From Semisulcospira habei (taxonomy: Eukaryota > Mollusca > Gastropoda > Semisulcospiridae): a stretch of DNA of 64,000 nt. Both the position numbers and the translations under genes were made by a program. Position 1 is the stretch's first letter, and each line of letters opens with the position of its first letter. Shown piece by piece: positions 11,019-20,246 of the stretch. Under the pieces are notes generated by a model. That model saw only the letters and a list, made by a program, of their open reading frames with translations. It made no database searches and was not told the DNA's origin. Where the stretch lies: positions 155,881,047 to 155,945,046 of the forward strand of contig BTPG01000003.1 in NCBI GenBank assembly GCA_036245525.1. Reading direction: 5' to 3'.

Positions 11019-12349
11019 AAATATAGACATCCAACATGAACATTACAAGCAAATATTCTCTCTCTTGGCTTGACTTCGCGAACGAAGATTTTATAGGAGT
11101 TGCCCACGACGTCTGCAGGCTTGTTCGTGGCTGCGGAGGCCAATCCGGGACAGGCAGGTTCGACCCCAGTGGCTGCAGGGGGAGGTATGGCCAGGGTTCT
11201 GAGTTGCGGCATCTCTGTTTTTTTCTCCTGAGCCGCTTGTCCTTAAGGCTAGCTCTGCGAGAGTCCTCAAAGGAGACAGCTGCCTTGTAAATAGTGGATC
11301 GCCAGGTGTCATGGTCCACAGCAAGCGAAGACCACTGGTGGTGGTCGATTTGGCAGGCACTAAGTGACTTCTTGAGACAGTCTTTGTATCTTTTCTTTGG
11401 CGCCCTTCTGTCACGGTGTCCAGTAGCAAGCTCGCCGAACAGGGTGATCTTTGGTAGGCGATGATCCTCCATCCTGGAGACATGCCCCACCCAGCGGAGC
11501 TGTGTCCGCAGCAGCAAAGCCTCGATGCTCACAGTTTCAGCCTGTTCAAAGGACCTCGACGTTCGTGACATAGTCACTCCAGTGAATGCCCAGGATGATG
11601 CGCAGGCAGCGCTGGTGGAAGCGTTCGAGGAGTCGTAGTTGGCTGCGGTAGAGGGCCCAGGACTCAGAACCATACAGCAGGGTGGCGAGGACCACAGCTC
11701 TGTACACGCTGATCTTGGTGCCTGTTTTCAGCTGTTGATTGTGCCACACCCGCTCGAAAAGTCACCCGAAAGCGCTGTTCGCTTTTGCCAGCCTGCTGTC
11801 AAGCTCCTTGTCCAGATTCGCGTCCGACGTGATAATGCAGCCAAGGTAAGTAAACTGGTGCACTGACTTTAGTTCAGACTCGCCAATGGTGATGTGAGGA
11901 GGGCGATACACTGTCTTGGGTGCCGGCTGATGGAGGACCTCTGTCTTTTTCAGACTGACCTCGAGTCCAAAGAGCTGGGCAGCGTCTGCGAAGCAGGACG
12001 TGATGCGGTGCAGGGCTCTGTGTGTGCAACGAGGGCAGCGTCATCAGCAAAAAGCAGCTCATGAATCAGTTGGTCTAGGGTTTTCGTGTGGGCCTGCAGT
12101 TGTCTAAGGTTGAACAGGCTGCCATCGAGACGATACCTGATGTACACTGCATCGTCATCATCGAGGTCTACTGTGGCCTGCTTCAACATCATGCTAAAAA
12201 AGCTCCACCACGCAGGCTTTAGGAAACGCTCAAAACCATTCCCTATTCTCAACGGCGTAAAGCAGGGCTGCGTGCTGGCACCGACCCTCTTCACCATCTT
12301 TTTTAGCATGATGTTGAAGCAGGCCACAGTGGACCTCGATGATGACAAG
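11019..12349 (-). mobile_element. non-LTR retrotransposon copy with 5' inversion
   Basis: The main body (12196 down to 11019, minus) encodes LLFADDAALVAHTE (RT catalytic box), LYGSESWALYRSQL, LRWVGHVSRMEDHRLPK and KKRYKDCLKKSL. It ends with a C-terminal zinc-finger-like CSHWGRTCLSRIGLRSHEQAC, split here as C-x5-C and H-x3-C positions. The segment 12197-12349 carries the preceding part of the same RT (NGVKQGCVLAPTLF, FSMMLKQATVDLDDD) on the opposite strand. About 50 bp (12154-12203 and 12297-12346) occur in both orientations at the junction. This is the structure left by twin priming during target-primed reverse transcription. Frameshifts near 11560 and 11250 show it is dead. I place it in an RTE-like group without being sure of the clade. 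Confidence 0.82.
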
Positions 12350-12595
12350 CAAGTATTAGATGGAGAACTAATGCCTGATTATCCAAACAAGACACTGAGA
12401 TCAAATAGACACAATCTTGAAATGATCCAAACACATAAAAAGTCACTTGCAGTAGGGGACACAAAACAAGTGTTTCACACTAAGGAAAATGCTTATGCAC
12501 CTGGGTATTACAGGCTTAAGTTATCTGAAGAAATAGCTGATGAACTAATTGATGAGTTAGTTACTGAAATGACCCAAATGGTTAAAAATGAGTAA
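12350..12595 (+). pseudogene. Polinton DNA polymerase B, part 5 (C-terminus)
   Basis: The last part of the polymerase reads KQVLDGELMPDY, then LRSNRHNLEMIQTHKKSL, and ends MTQMVKNE and stop at 12593-12595. This fits the C-terminal pattern of Polinton polymerases. The final codons overlap the end of the integrase on the other strand (stop at 12582-12584) by about a dozen bases, so the two genes converge and overlap at their tails. Confidence 0.78.
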
Positions 12596-13963
12596 CAGTG
12601 TCTGGGGGAATAATCTGTAATTCTTCTCTGACAAATGCCCTCTGTGGTTCAGGCTCATAAATAAATCGATGGGTTACCTCCAGGGCCGGGGACTATTTGT
12701 TTATATTGTGGACAGACAAATTGGATCAGTTGCTCTGCGTCCAACGTCATTTTCGGCCCCTCCAGGTTGATATAGATATCTTACCTGTTTTGCAAACAAG
12801 TTTGTGTCTGGCGGTGTTGTTGTTTTTATCTCTGACCCTGACGCCAGCGGTCCTGACGGTATTGATTTTAGTTTAATAGAATTGGTGGGTTTAGGGAGGC
12901 CCTCCTTATTCATTGCTTTTATCACAGATGGTAATCTTTTTACCCACTCAGTGCCCCACCCGGGTCTGCCCTGGGGGACTTGGGTGGGGTTAGGTATTTT
13001 TTAGTTCCCAGGGTCACCCTGGTCAACCCCACAGGGTGGGTTTTTCTCTCTATTCTGGGGCATGTGTTTCTGTCTACCCTTTGTCCATTCACCTGTATTT
13101 GCCTTTTTAAAACTCTCCCTACTGTCTGCACTGCCTGTAGCTCTTGATATTGGATGTGTGTTGCTAAATGGTCTTAGCTTTATTTATGCCCCATGTTGTA
13201 GGTTTATTTAATGTATTTGACCGGCTGGCGACATACATTCAATTTTCTGTTTAGTTTTTTTTTTTTTCACAAGCAGTGCAGGCACGTCCTGAGAAAGCCT
13301 TGTTGCTGTCGGGACGTTAAGCAATGTACAATCAATCAATCAATACCCACTCAGTGTTATGTGCGTCACGCATGAGTTCCTTAGAATACTGATAGCTGAA
13401 AAGTCTCTCTGATAATTGTTTGTTAAAGTTTTCAACAATTGCCTGTGATCTGTGCATGCTAGGTATCCCTGTCTAACCAGTACACCATGCTTTGCAAATA
13501 ATTGATTAACTGCAGCCTTGCATTCAGATCCCTCATTGACTTGCACAAGCCTGGGGAATTTTAAAGGGCCTCGACTATATATTTTTGTTAAAGCAGACGC
13601 AACCATACTAGCATTTTTGTCAGTTATAGGTTCAGCATCTTTGTACCTTGAAGCAATGTCAATGACAGTCAGTGCATATTTGTATCACTTCTTTCTTATT
13701 GTATCGTGTGGGAAGAACATGAGGTCCATTTGATGGGTGTCATTTGGTGTGACATTTTCAAAATGAGGTCTTGATATTCTTTTTGGTGCAGGAAGATATA
13801 TTTGCCAAATTGCCTGTCTCTGTAGCCAGTGTTTTATTTGGTCAAGTGTGACATCATTACCCACAGCGGCATGTAATTTTTGTATTGCGGTTTTTCCTTT
13901 CCAGTAGCCAACAGGAGAGTAATATATTTTCGATAGCTTAGTCCCGGCATCTGCTTCACTCAT
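12582..13963 (-). pseudogene. Polinton retroviral-type integrase, interrupted
   Basis: DDE (rve) integrase that would insert the Polinton. Reading starts at Met 13961-13963 (MSEADAGTKLSKIYYSP) in frame with the membrane-protein ORF upstream. The first catalytic Asp is in NDTHQMDLMFFP. An in-frame TGA near 13712 separates RKK from YKYALTVIDIASRYKD. At the second acidic position the sequence reads LVQVNEGSEC, where the family has D-x-G, so Asp has become Asn. A frameshift near 13465 leads to HRSQAIVENFNKQL with the third acidic residue. A SINE-like element (12954-13343) splits the gene after HNTEWV. The C-terminal chromo-like part resumes with VIKAMNKEG, VRYLYQPGG and RRATDPI, then shifts frame to RAFVREELQIIPPDT. 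Inactive. Confidence 0.87.
12954..13343 (+). mobile_element. SINE-like retroposon, copy 1 (in the integrase)
   Basis: A 390-bp element flanked by a perfect 13-bp duplication, TACCCACTCAGTG, at 12941-12953 and 13344-13356. It begins with a GC-rich palindromic head (CCCCACCCGGGTCTGCCC...) and has a T-rich middle. It ends GGGACGTTAAGCAATGTAC followed by (AATC)n. A tail like this suggests mobilisation by a CR1/L2-type element. Sister copies lie at 17072-17451 (+) and about 35816-36163 (-). No RNA polymerase III boxes are clear, so SINE is a working label. Confidence 0.82.
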
Positions 13964-14383
13964 TTTTCTAGCAATAAAAACTCCTGTAAAATATACAAAT
14001 GTCATTCCCACTAAAACAAAGATTATCTCCCCGTTTCTTTGTTGTGGACTGGGTTGACAGTAGTCGCTAAGTTTTGGTCGTGGGGTGGACATGTCTTCAC
14101 CAGTAACAAGAAAATATTGTTTGTTTGCATCATCGACATTAAAAAATGTATGCTGTGCGTGACCTTCTAGTCTGAGTTTTTCATTGATAAAATCAATTTT
14201 CTCTATTCTTTGCTTCTCATACTCTTGTTGGGCTTGTGCTATTTTTTCAGACGCCTCATTGTTGTGATGTCTCATTTCTTCTGCAGATTCCTCTCTACTT
14301 ACTTTTGAAAAGAGATAATTTGAGCCACTGAAAGCAAGTGTGTTGACAACGGCCCCTCCCACGATAACAGCTAAAGTTGCCAT
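13964..14383 (-). CDS. Polinton membrane/coiled-coil protein fused in frame to integrase
   Basis: The first 140 codons of an ORF that runs directly into the integrase. Residues about 1-24 (MATLAVIVGGAVV, LAFSGSNYLF) form a hydrophobic N-terminal segment. Residues 28-75 are charged and probably helical or coiled coil (EESAEEMRHHNNEASEKIAQ). SDYCQPSP follows near residue 106 and a second hydrophobic segment at about 119-137 (EIIFVLVGMTFVYFTGVF). Polintons of several animal groups carry a protein of this shape next to the integrase; its function is unknown to me. Integrase translation could restart at Met141. Intact in this part. Confidence 0.7.
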
Positions 14384-14395
14384 ATTCTTTTTTAT

Positions 14396-14620
14396 TTACA
14401 TAGAAACAGGAATAATTCCTTGCTTGATGAGAAAGTCTTTTGTGGCAATTGACGCTGTGACAACAGCAATTAACTTAGCCATATCTTCAAAGTCTAATCT
14501 ACTCAAGTTTGCCGATTTCATTTTGAGAAGACTTTTTCCCAGCATAGAGTAAGCAATGGCTAGTCCACTTATTATGGCAGAGTGATAGACAAGGTTCATT
14601 AAGTTTTTTGTTTCGCTCAT
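14396..14620 (-). CDS. small hydrophobic Polinton protein, 74 aa
   Basis: A 74-residue ORF, 12 bp upstream of the membrane/integrase ORF on the same strand. It is predicted to span the membrane around residues 12-28 (HSAIISGLAIAYSML) and again around 47-62 (KLIAVVTASIATKDFL), with a basic connector (GKSLLKMKSANLSR). It has no frameshift. Short two-segment membrane proteins like this are usual neighbours in Polinton accessory blocks. No enzymatic role can be inferred. Confidence 0.65.
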   Translation of the reverse strand: MSETKNLMNLVYHSAIISGLAIAYSMLGKSLLKMKSANLSRLDFEDMAKLIAVVTASIATKDFLIKQGIIPVSM

Positions 14621-14675
14621 TTTCTAATGCAATAAAAATTAAAATAATAAATTTATTCACTGCATGTAAAATGAG

Positions 14676-15027
14676 TCAACGGCTTTGGGTGTTGCTAGTA
14701 ATGTGGTGACTTTTGGTTTTGATGAAAGAGTGTCCGATTTTTTGGACACTGTTCGAGTTTGTGGTTTGTATTTTTTTCCATAGCCTGTAGCCTACGTAAC
14801 CAAATCCAACAACAAATCTGCCAACTATATATTTTGTTGTTTTGGGTTTAGACTCCGTTGATAGTCTCTCACTTTGATGAGGGGGGGGGGGGGAATGGTG
14901 TTGGTATTGACGGTAATGACACTGGTGTCGGGGTCGGCGCTGGGAGTCCTGACGTTCTTGACGATGGGTCAGTTACATGAGCCTTTTCTGTTAACGCCTG
15001 AAGGTCTAATTTTTTGGTCTGTTCCAT
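14676..15027 (-). pseudogene. small proline-rich Polinton protein with poly-C frameshift
   Basis: Reading starts at Met 15025-15027 (MEQTKKLDLQALTEKAHVTD) and runs into a Pro/Thr-rich stretch (PAPTPTPVSLPS). It then reaches a 13-base homopolymer (14881-14893, G on the + strand). With 13 bases the frame ends at SSK-stop. With two fewer it continues through TKYIVGRFVVGFGYVGYRLW, a plausible membrane segment, to HHITSNTQSR and a stop at 14676-14678. So this is either a pseudogene, a gene using slippage, or a sequencing error in the homopolymer. The position between two Polinton genes supports a real ancestral gene. Confidence 0.55.
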
Positions 15028-15066
15028 TTGGCTAATCTTTTTCCCACCTGAATTCTGCCTGGGCTT

Positions 15067-15606
15067 TTAGCCTTGGTCACAGTTTGAATCTGAGTCGAAA
15101 CAGGGTTTGGTTGTGGGGTCGTCTGGTTCTGGTCCATTCGGTCCATCATTTTCTTTTTCTAGAAAATTTAATTTCGAAAAAGCAATATGACTCCCAGTAA
15201 CAAGCAAAGTTACCACAGGTGCAAGGTAACTGCCAAACTTGTAATACATGATGCATGCTAATTTGCCAATTGAACTTGAAACAATATGATTTGATTCCAA
15301 ATCGATACTTAATCTGTCAGTATCTACTTTGAAAAAGTCACTAACAGCCTTTGTATAAAGAGACACGAGAGACCAACTCAGATCACGAGTCATTAGTGAA
15401 GTGATGTGATTTTCATATTTGGAGTGTAGCCTGATGATCTCTTCTCCGCTAAGGGATTCAATATCATCTGTGGAATAACATTTTCCGAGATAAGCTTTTG
15501 ATTTGCCTGAAACAACTACAGACAGAAGACGCTGCTTTTTAGAGTCTAACTGTTTGATCTCCACAGTGCTGATATCACTTAGGAGTAGTAATTTGTCCCG
15601 ATTCAT
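15067..15606 (-). CDS. Polinton accessory protein, 179 aa, one membrane segment
   Basis: A 179-residue ORF beginning MNRDKLLLLSDISTVEIKQL. The N-terminal 115 residues are mixed alpha/beta-like. Near residues 133-155 lies YYKFGSYLAPVVTLLVTGSH, a hydrophobic segment resembling one found in accessory proteins of other animal Polintons. The C-terminus is acidic and Pro/Asp-rich (GPNGPEPDDPTTKPCFDSDS). It is uninterrupted and heads the minus-strand block (179 aa, proline-rich, 74 aa, membrane, integrase). Function unknown. Confidence 0.68.
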   Translation of the reverse strand: MNRDKLLLLSDISTVEIKQLDSKKQRLLSVVVSGKSKAYLGKCYSTDDIESLSGEEIIRLHSKYENHITSLMTRDLSWSLVSLYTKAVSDFFKVDTDRLSIDLESNHIVSSSIGKLACIMYYKFGSYLAPVVTLLVTGSHIAFSKLNFLEKENDGPNGPEPDDPTTKPCFDSDSNCDQG

Positions 15607-15616
15607 TTTATAATAA

Positions 15617-15841
15617 AAAATATTAATTTTTCAAACTATAATTAAACTCATAAAATACGCATTTAGTGTAAATTTCCACAATACCCGTAAGTGCTCTTTG
15701 GCTAGGCAAGTGGATGCTGATTTGTCACGAACATTTCAGTATGTTCAGACTTACATCTTTGATAGGCTAATTAGCTCAGGTGCTAATTTTGCTTTAGTCG
15801 TCAATGGCATTGATTTTGGAAATCTTTATTTTAACGAGTAA
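15617..15841 (+). pseudogene. possible C-terminal fragment of another Polinton gene
   Basis: An open reading of about 74 codons without a start codon, ending at TAA 15839-15841. The protein-like portion reads CSLARQVDADLSRTFQYVQ and IFDRLISSGANFALVVNGID. It diverges from the 179-aa gene just to its left. It could be the tail of a capsid-block gene whose remainder was lost, but I do not recognise it. Downstream sequence to 16160 is AT-rich and shows no gene or clear Polinton terminal repeat. Confidence 0.3.
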
Positions 15842-16159
15842 AATAAAGGGGATTTGGGATATTATGAACGATGCGATCATTATGAGCGATGTTAGCGAAA
15901 AATAGTTAATTAAGGTAGTTTAATTAAGATAATTAAAGACAAAAGTAGTTGGCCAACTATTCTCTATTCTTATATCTCTCCTGTATATAGTGCAGTATGA
16001 CCGCTGATTTACGTGCACTGACTTTAGTACGTTTCAACCCCTGGCCAGTCTGGAGTGCACGCAAATATCTTTAAAAATAGACCTGATGACAAATTTATTG
16101 CTCAATATCGATCATGGTCATTTTATTTTGAAATCATCAGGGTGTTTTGAGATGGCGGG

Positions 16160-17059
16160 CCGGTGGCGGGTCAACGATAGGTCATTGCTAAAATTGCCGT
16201 AACTTTGAGATCCGGTTTTTTTTTTTTTTGTATTCTCCTATTGTTTATCTCTGTCTCTGCGAGACACCCGAACTACCCCTTGCCCATAATTAGGTTCGGT
16301 GAACCCTCCGAGACAAGATAGGCGAGACCCCCGAGACCTGTCTCGGCGTGTCTCGGGCCGACCTTTTGTCTTGCCGATCACGCGCAGCAAACCTGCCCGA
16401 GACACTCTGAAAAAGTGAACACTCTTTACTGCCGGAGGAAAGATTTTCATTCAACATGGCGAACCAGCAAGAATCCGTAGTCGGCATTGATTTATCTGAA
16501 GAAGATTGCGTACGGTCTTTGTTGAAATTTGGGAGACTTTTCCCATGTTGTGGGATCCAAGGAACCCCCAGTTCAAGAACAAACGAGCCAAGGCCAGGGC
16601 ACTCTGTAAAGATGTGTTTGACATCGCACACTACATGATGCAATGGCCTGTTTATCGGCCGGCCGTATACACTTGAGCGACACAAGTCAGTCTGAATTTT
16701 TAGTATGTCTAGTTCATGTGTGTTTCGAGGACGTTTTGCTTTGAATTGCCGGTACTCTTCATCGTCAGCGGACCAAACCGTGGAGATGAAAATTTAGTGT
16801 AAAGCCAAACTATTCTGCATCTTCTTCTAATACACGAGTGGACGCCATTGTTGCTGATAAACTTCCGTCTGGTTCGGCGCGGCTACTGAAAAATAGATCC
16901 AATTAAGAAACGAAAAGAGTTCGCCGTGACCGCCCGATCTTCTGTTTCGTCTCGGCTGGTCTCGGGGAGACCCAATTCAGAAAGAAACCGCATTTTGACC
17001 GAACGACGAACCTCGGTTCGCCGAGACATCGTCTTGCTCAATTAAGGCAGCCCTTAATC
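16160..17059. mobile_element. DNA-transposon remnant with MADF-type DNA-binding half-domain
   Basis: On + from 16456 the reading MANQQESVVGIDLSEEDC starts a protein. After a frameshift near 16512 it continues FVEIWETFPMLWDPRNPQFK and KRAKARALCKDVFDIAHYM, matching the first half of a MADF (Myb/SANT-like) domain. Both flanks are dense in CGAGAC / GTCTCG motifs (16255-16400 and 16950-17030), partly in inverted order, as in subterminal repeats. PIF/Harbinger elements encode a Myb-like partner protein, so a Harbinger remnant is likely. No transposase is visible and no target duplication was resolved. Confidence 0.5.
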
Positions 17060-17071
17060 TTAACTGGGATG

Positions 17072-17451
17072 TACCCCACCCGGGTCTGCCCTGGGGGACA
17101 TGGGTGGGGTTAGGTATTTTTTAGTTCCCAGGGTCACCCTGGTCAGCCCCACAGGGTGGGTTTTTCTCTATTCTGGGGCATGTGTTTCTGTCTACCCTTT
17201 GTCCATTCACCTGTATTTGCCTTTTTAAAACTCTCCCTACTGTCTGCACTGCCTGTAGCTCTTGATATTGGATGTGTGTTGCTAAATGGTCTTAGCTTTA
17301 TTTAGGCCTCATGTGTTAGGTTTATTTAATGTATTTGACCGGCTGGTGACATACATTCAATGTTCTGTTTAGTTTTTTTTTTTCACAAGCAGTGCAGGCA
17401 CGTCCTGAGAAAGCCTTGTTGCTGTCGGGACGTTAAGCAATGTACAATCAA
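17072..17451 (+). mobile_element. SINE-like retroposon, copy 2
   Basis: Second copy of the element at 12954-13343, about 380 bp, with a perfect 12-bp duplication TTAACTGGGATG at 17060-17071 and 17452-17463. The head, body and GGGACGTTAAGCAATGTAC tail all match copy 1 with scattered substitutions. The tail repeat is only one or two units long. Confidence 0.85.
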
Positions 17452-17522
17452 TTAACTGGGATGCCTCTTGTATTTTGGTGGTGTTCACCGTGTTCCGGCA
17501 ATGAAGGGATTAACCCACTGAC

Positions 17523-17654
17523 CTTTGCACAAGGGCATCTGCTTGTTGTCGGCGCACTGTGTACAGCTTCCGTTGATGTGGCTACAGACGCCACCGGATG
17601 CACAATTTCCGCACGTTTCCCCGCAGTTCTGGCCGTACTTTCCGGAAATACACG
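17523..17654 (-). CDS. EGF-type module exon 5 of 5 (MEGF-like array)
   Basis: A 132-nt internal exon encoding one Cys-rich module, CISGKYGQNCGETCGNC through CSHINGSCTQC. This is the EGF-like variant of MEGF10/scavenger-receptor-type extracellular proteins. Acceptor TTGACAG and donor AAAG/GTCAGT fit consensus. The exon begins with 2 nt of a split codon and ends with 1 nt, so it is phase 1-1 and can be added or lost without changing frame. It is the most 3' of five similar exons; the gene must continue beyond it. Confidence 0.75.
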
Positions 17655-17699
17655 CTGTCAACAGGAAAACGGGGTGTCACTGTACCAGTCTGTTTAGCT

Positions 17700-17788
17700 G
17701 GACCTTTGCGAGTCGGCAGCGGTGTTAGTCGGATGATCCCTGCAGGAATCATCGCGACTAAAACCGCTGCCGACACCCAAAGGGTTAA
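17700..17788. mobile_element. short TTAA-ended foldback MITE, family B
   Basis: Imperfect inverted repeat of about 40-bp arms. One end is CCCAAAGGGTTAA (17776-17788); the other is the degraded CCTTTGCGAGTCGGC near 17702. The interior GATTCC/GGAATC turn matches the copies at 43581-43672 and 44868-44957. Terminal CCCTTTG next to TTAA is the signature of piggyBac-type elements. Its TTAA is shared with the next MITE. Confidence 0.6.
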
Positions 17789-17991
17789 CCCATTCAGCTC
17801 TAACGCACTACAGCTGGAGATGGGTCGACCATGATAATTCAAGGGTAGTGCCAGATTAGCTTGGTGCCTTTCGGCGCCAAGCTAATCTGACACTACCCTT
17901 GAATTATCATGGTCGATCAATCTCCTGCAACAGGTCGTTAAATTACGCCTCCAAAATTTGGGAAATACGTGCGTCGGGCTGAATGAGTTAA
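17785..17991. mobile_element. TTAA-ended foldback MITE, family A
   Basis: Bounded by TTAA at both ends (17785-17788, 17988-17991) with CCCATTCAGC / GCTGAATGAG termini. The core 17825-17916 is a near-perfect hairpin whose arms contain GGGTAGTGCCAGATTAGC and its complement. Full-length sisters lie at 19828-20033, 21596-21809, 29587-29790, 35246-35468, 38290-38501 and 61944-62157. Confidence 0.75.
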
Positions 17992-18860
17992 TCAAAGTAC
18001 GGGGTTATTATTGTTTTGTTGGCTTTTTTCTTCTTCAAGACAGATACTGACATGCATTCTGATACACGTACTAGACTTAATGCACAATTGTAAAATTTGA
18101 TATTAAAATCTTGTAGGGACGTTTCGACTTGAATTGTTTTGAAAGAAAAAGAAAACATTTAAAGCTGATTTGTCTCCTCGTACACATATGCGTAAAATGA
18201 TGATTTTGTTTACAGAAGATGATTTACTTTCATAGAAGTGGCAATACACCAGCACAGAGAGGAAAGCGCATTTCCACTGACTGAGGACAGAAACACCAAT
18301 TAAGGTGGTAGCACTCTAATTTCAAATTCATGTAAAAGCTTAGGAATAACTGCTTAGGTCTCCTAGGGTCCCAGTCCTTTACTAGACACAATGCCTACCT
18401 GACCCCGCCCAAGCTCGCCTAACGCTCGTTATTACAGTTTGAAGAAGGTAAGCATAGATTCTTTTGTTTGTTATTGTTTTGTTTTGACAAAATATTCTCT
18501 ATTGTCTGCATCCATTAAACATAGTGCGTGCTTGAAGGGTTATAAACAGCCACGAGTTTGGAAAGCTAAAGGACCGCCATTTTTGCACCGAACAGTCAAA
18601 CTTAAATTGAACTGCGCCGACAGGTTATGATTATACACCGTCACACAAAATGCAGCCTCATGCCATAACATTTGTTCTTCAAAATCTTTTACGGTAACTA
18701 GCACCGCCGGTGAACAAAAATCCATGCTTGATAATGCTTTTTTCATAGATTTGAAATTTGAGTGCTATCACCCTAAGTAGCAGACAGAAGGATCGATACA
18801 AGGACGCAGAGTGAGACACAAGTCACATACATACACATAAACGCACTCAAAATCTGACAC
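17992..18860. other. intronic or intergenic, no gene seen
   Basis: AT-rich sequence without recognisable coding or RNA features; probably intron of the EGF-module gene. Confidence 0.4.
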
Positions 18861-19126
18861 ACGACATGTTTCAAATTGACAGAGTTGAAAGGTTACCATT
18901 TCGGATGCAGGGGAACAACTTCTTCCATTGATTACCATTACCATAATTGTTTTTCGGCAGGACAACTCCTTCGTCTCAAACGAGTGGTCCCCCCGCACCA
19001 ACATGGTTTACACCCAGTGTTTCACAGTGTTACCCCTGCACCAAAAATAGTTAAGTTGGAATCCACTATCTATCTCCATCTTGGTCGTGTGAGGGTTCTT
19101 CCTTTGCCGCAGTGTTTTACACTTAC

Positions 19127-19258
19127 GTGACTTGCAAGTTGGAGTCTGGTATCCTGGTTTGCACGTGCATGTTCCATCGGCCTTGTTGCACACCTGCCCG
19201 TCCGCACACTGTCCACATGTATTGGCGCAGTTCTGTCCGTAGTTCCCGTCATCACACG
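19127..19258 (-). CDS. EGF-type module exon 4 of 5 (MEGF-like array)
   Basis: A 132-nt phase 1-1 exon: CDDGNYGQNCANTCGQC, then QVCNKADGTCTCKPGY and TPTCKS. Acceptor GTTCAG and a strong donor TCAC/GTAAGTG. Module length and cysteine spacing match exons 1-3, with a laminin-EGF-like CTCKPGY end. Confidence 0.82.
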
Positions 19259-19344
19259 CTGAACGAGCATTGCAGCAAAATAATTACTAATAATTACAAA
19301 ATAATGTAATATGTAGATTAACCAGTTTACCAGTGACACAAGAC

Positions 19345-19600
19345 AAGACATGGAGCCACCTGACATTTCAAGGGTGGTTCCGGAGTAGCTTGGCGCCTGC
19401 AGGCATCACCCTTTCACTATCATGGTCGATCTGTCTTTATGTCTGTAGTGTAGTCCTCATATGACAAGACTAGGTCTCACTTGGAATAGGCTGCGGTCAT
19501 TTAGCCCGGATGCATTACAGCAGTAACTGAATCGACCATGAGAATTCAAAGGTAGTGCCAGATTAGCAGATTAGCTTGGCGCCCCGCCGATTCCACTCCC
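19345..19600. mobile_element. fragments of foldback family A
   Basis: Two partial copies: 19360-19440 (right arm with CATGGTCGATC) and 19523-19585 (left arm, GGTAGTGCCAGATTAGC). Neither forms a complete hairpin. A C-rich low-complexity tract with repeated CCCCACAGACTCCCC follows at 19600-19685. Confidence 0.55.
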
Positions 19601-19827
19601 GCCAGCCCCCCCCCCCCCTCCCCACAGACTCCCCCCCTCCCCACAGACTCCCCCCACCATCCACACACACCACTCCCCGTCCCCTTTCTTGCCAGCACAC
19701 ACACATTGATATTCACGGGCTGACTGGAGCCGATTGTATATTGTCAGTACAGTTTATACGATGGACCCGCGGTTGTCAAAACACCATCGCCAGAACTATG
19801 ATTGTATCCATGCCGTCCTTAACCCTT

Positions 19828-20033
19828 TTAACCCAACGCCCTACAACAGGAGATGGACTGACCATTATAATTCAAAGGTAGCGCCAGATGAGCCTGGCGC
19901 ATCCAGGTGCCAAGTTCATCTGGCACAACCCTTGAATTATCATGGTCGAGCCATCTCCTACAGCTGGTACAAAGTGGCCAGGTAACACCTCCAAAAATTT
20001 GGGAAAATGTGTCCGTGGGGTTAAATGTGTTAA
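19828..20033. mobile_element. TTAA-ended foldback MITE, family A
   Basis: TTAACCC start near 19828 (an alternative TTAA is at 19819) and TTAA at 20030-20033. The hairpin core 19863-19955 carries GGTAGCGCCAGATGAGCC against its diverged complement. Arms are less perfect than in the copies at 17785 and 61944, so this copy is older. Confidence 0.68.
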
Positions 20034-20089
20034 GTTTGTTGTAAAAAAACTCTAGCGTGAACACCGTATTTGAATAATTGTATGCATAC

Positions 20090-20218
20090 CTTCTGTACAT
20101 TTTGTAGGTTTATATCCCGGATTACACCTGCAAGTTCCGGCCATATGGTTACAGATGTCGCGACAGTTAGGACTGCAAGTATTGGAACAATTCACTCCCC
20201 ACTTTCCTCCAAGACAAG
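20090..20218 (-). CDS. EGF-type module exon 3 of 5 (MEGF-like array)
   Basis: A 129-nt phase 1-1 exon encoding CLGGKWGVNCSNTC, CRDICNHMAGTCRCNPGY and KPTKC. Acceptor CGCCAG, donor GAAG/GTATGC. The SPNC variant in the middle is shared with exon 1 and sets these two apart from exons 2 and 5. Confidence 0.82.
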
Positions 20219-20246
20219 CTGGCGTGGCAGAAAAGACAAAGAATAA

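Noticed and set aside
16083..16140. Another hammerhead candidate (CTGATGA at 16083)
   Set aside because: No GAA core box at a suitable distance and no stem I or III pairing. CTGATGA at 15431 also fails.
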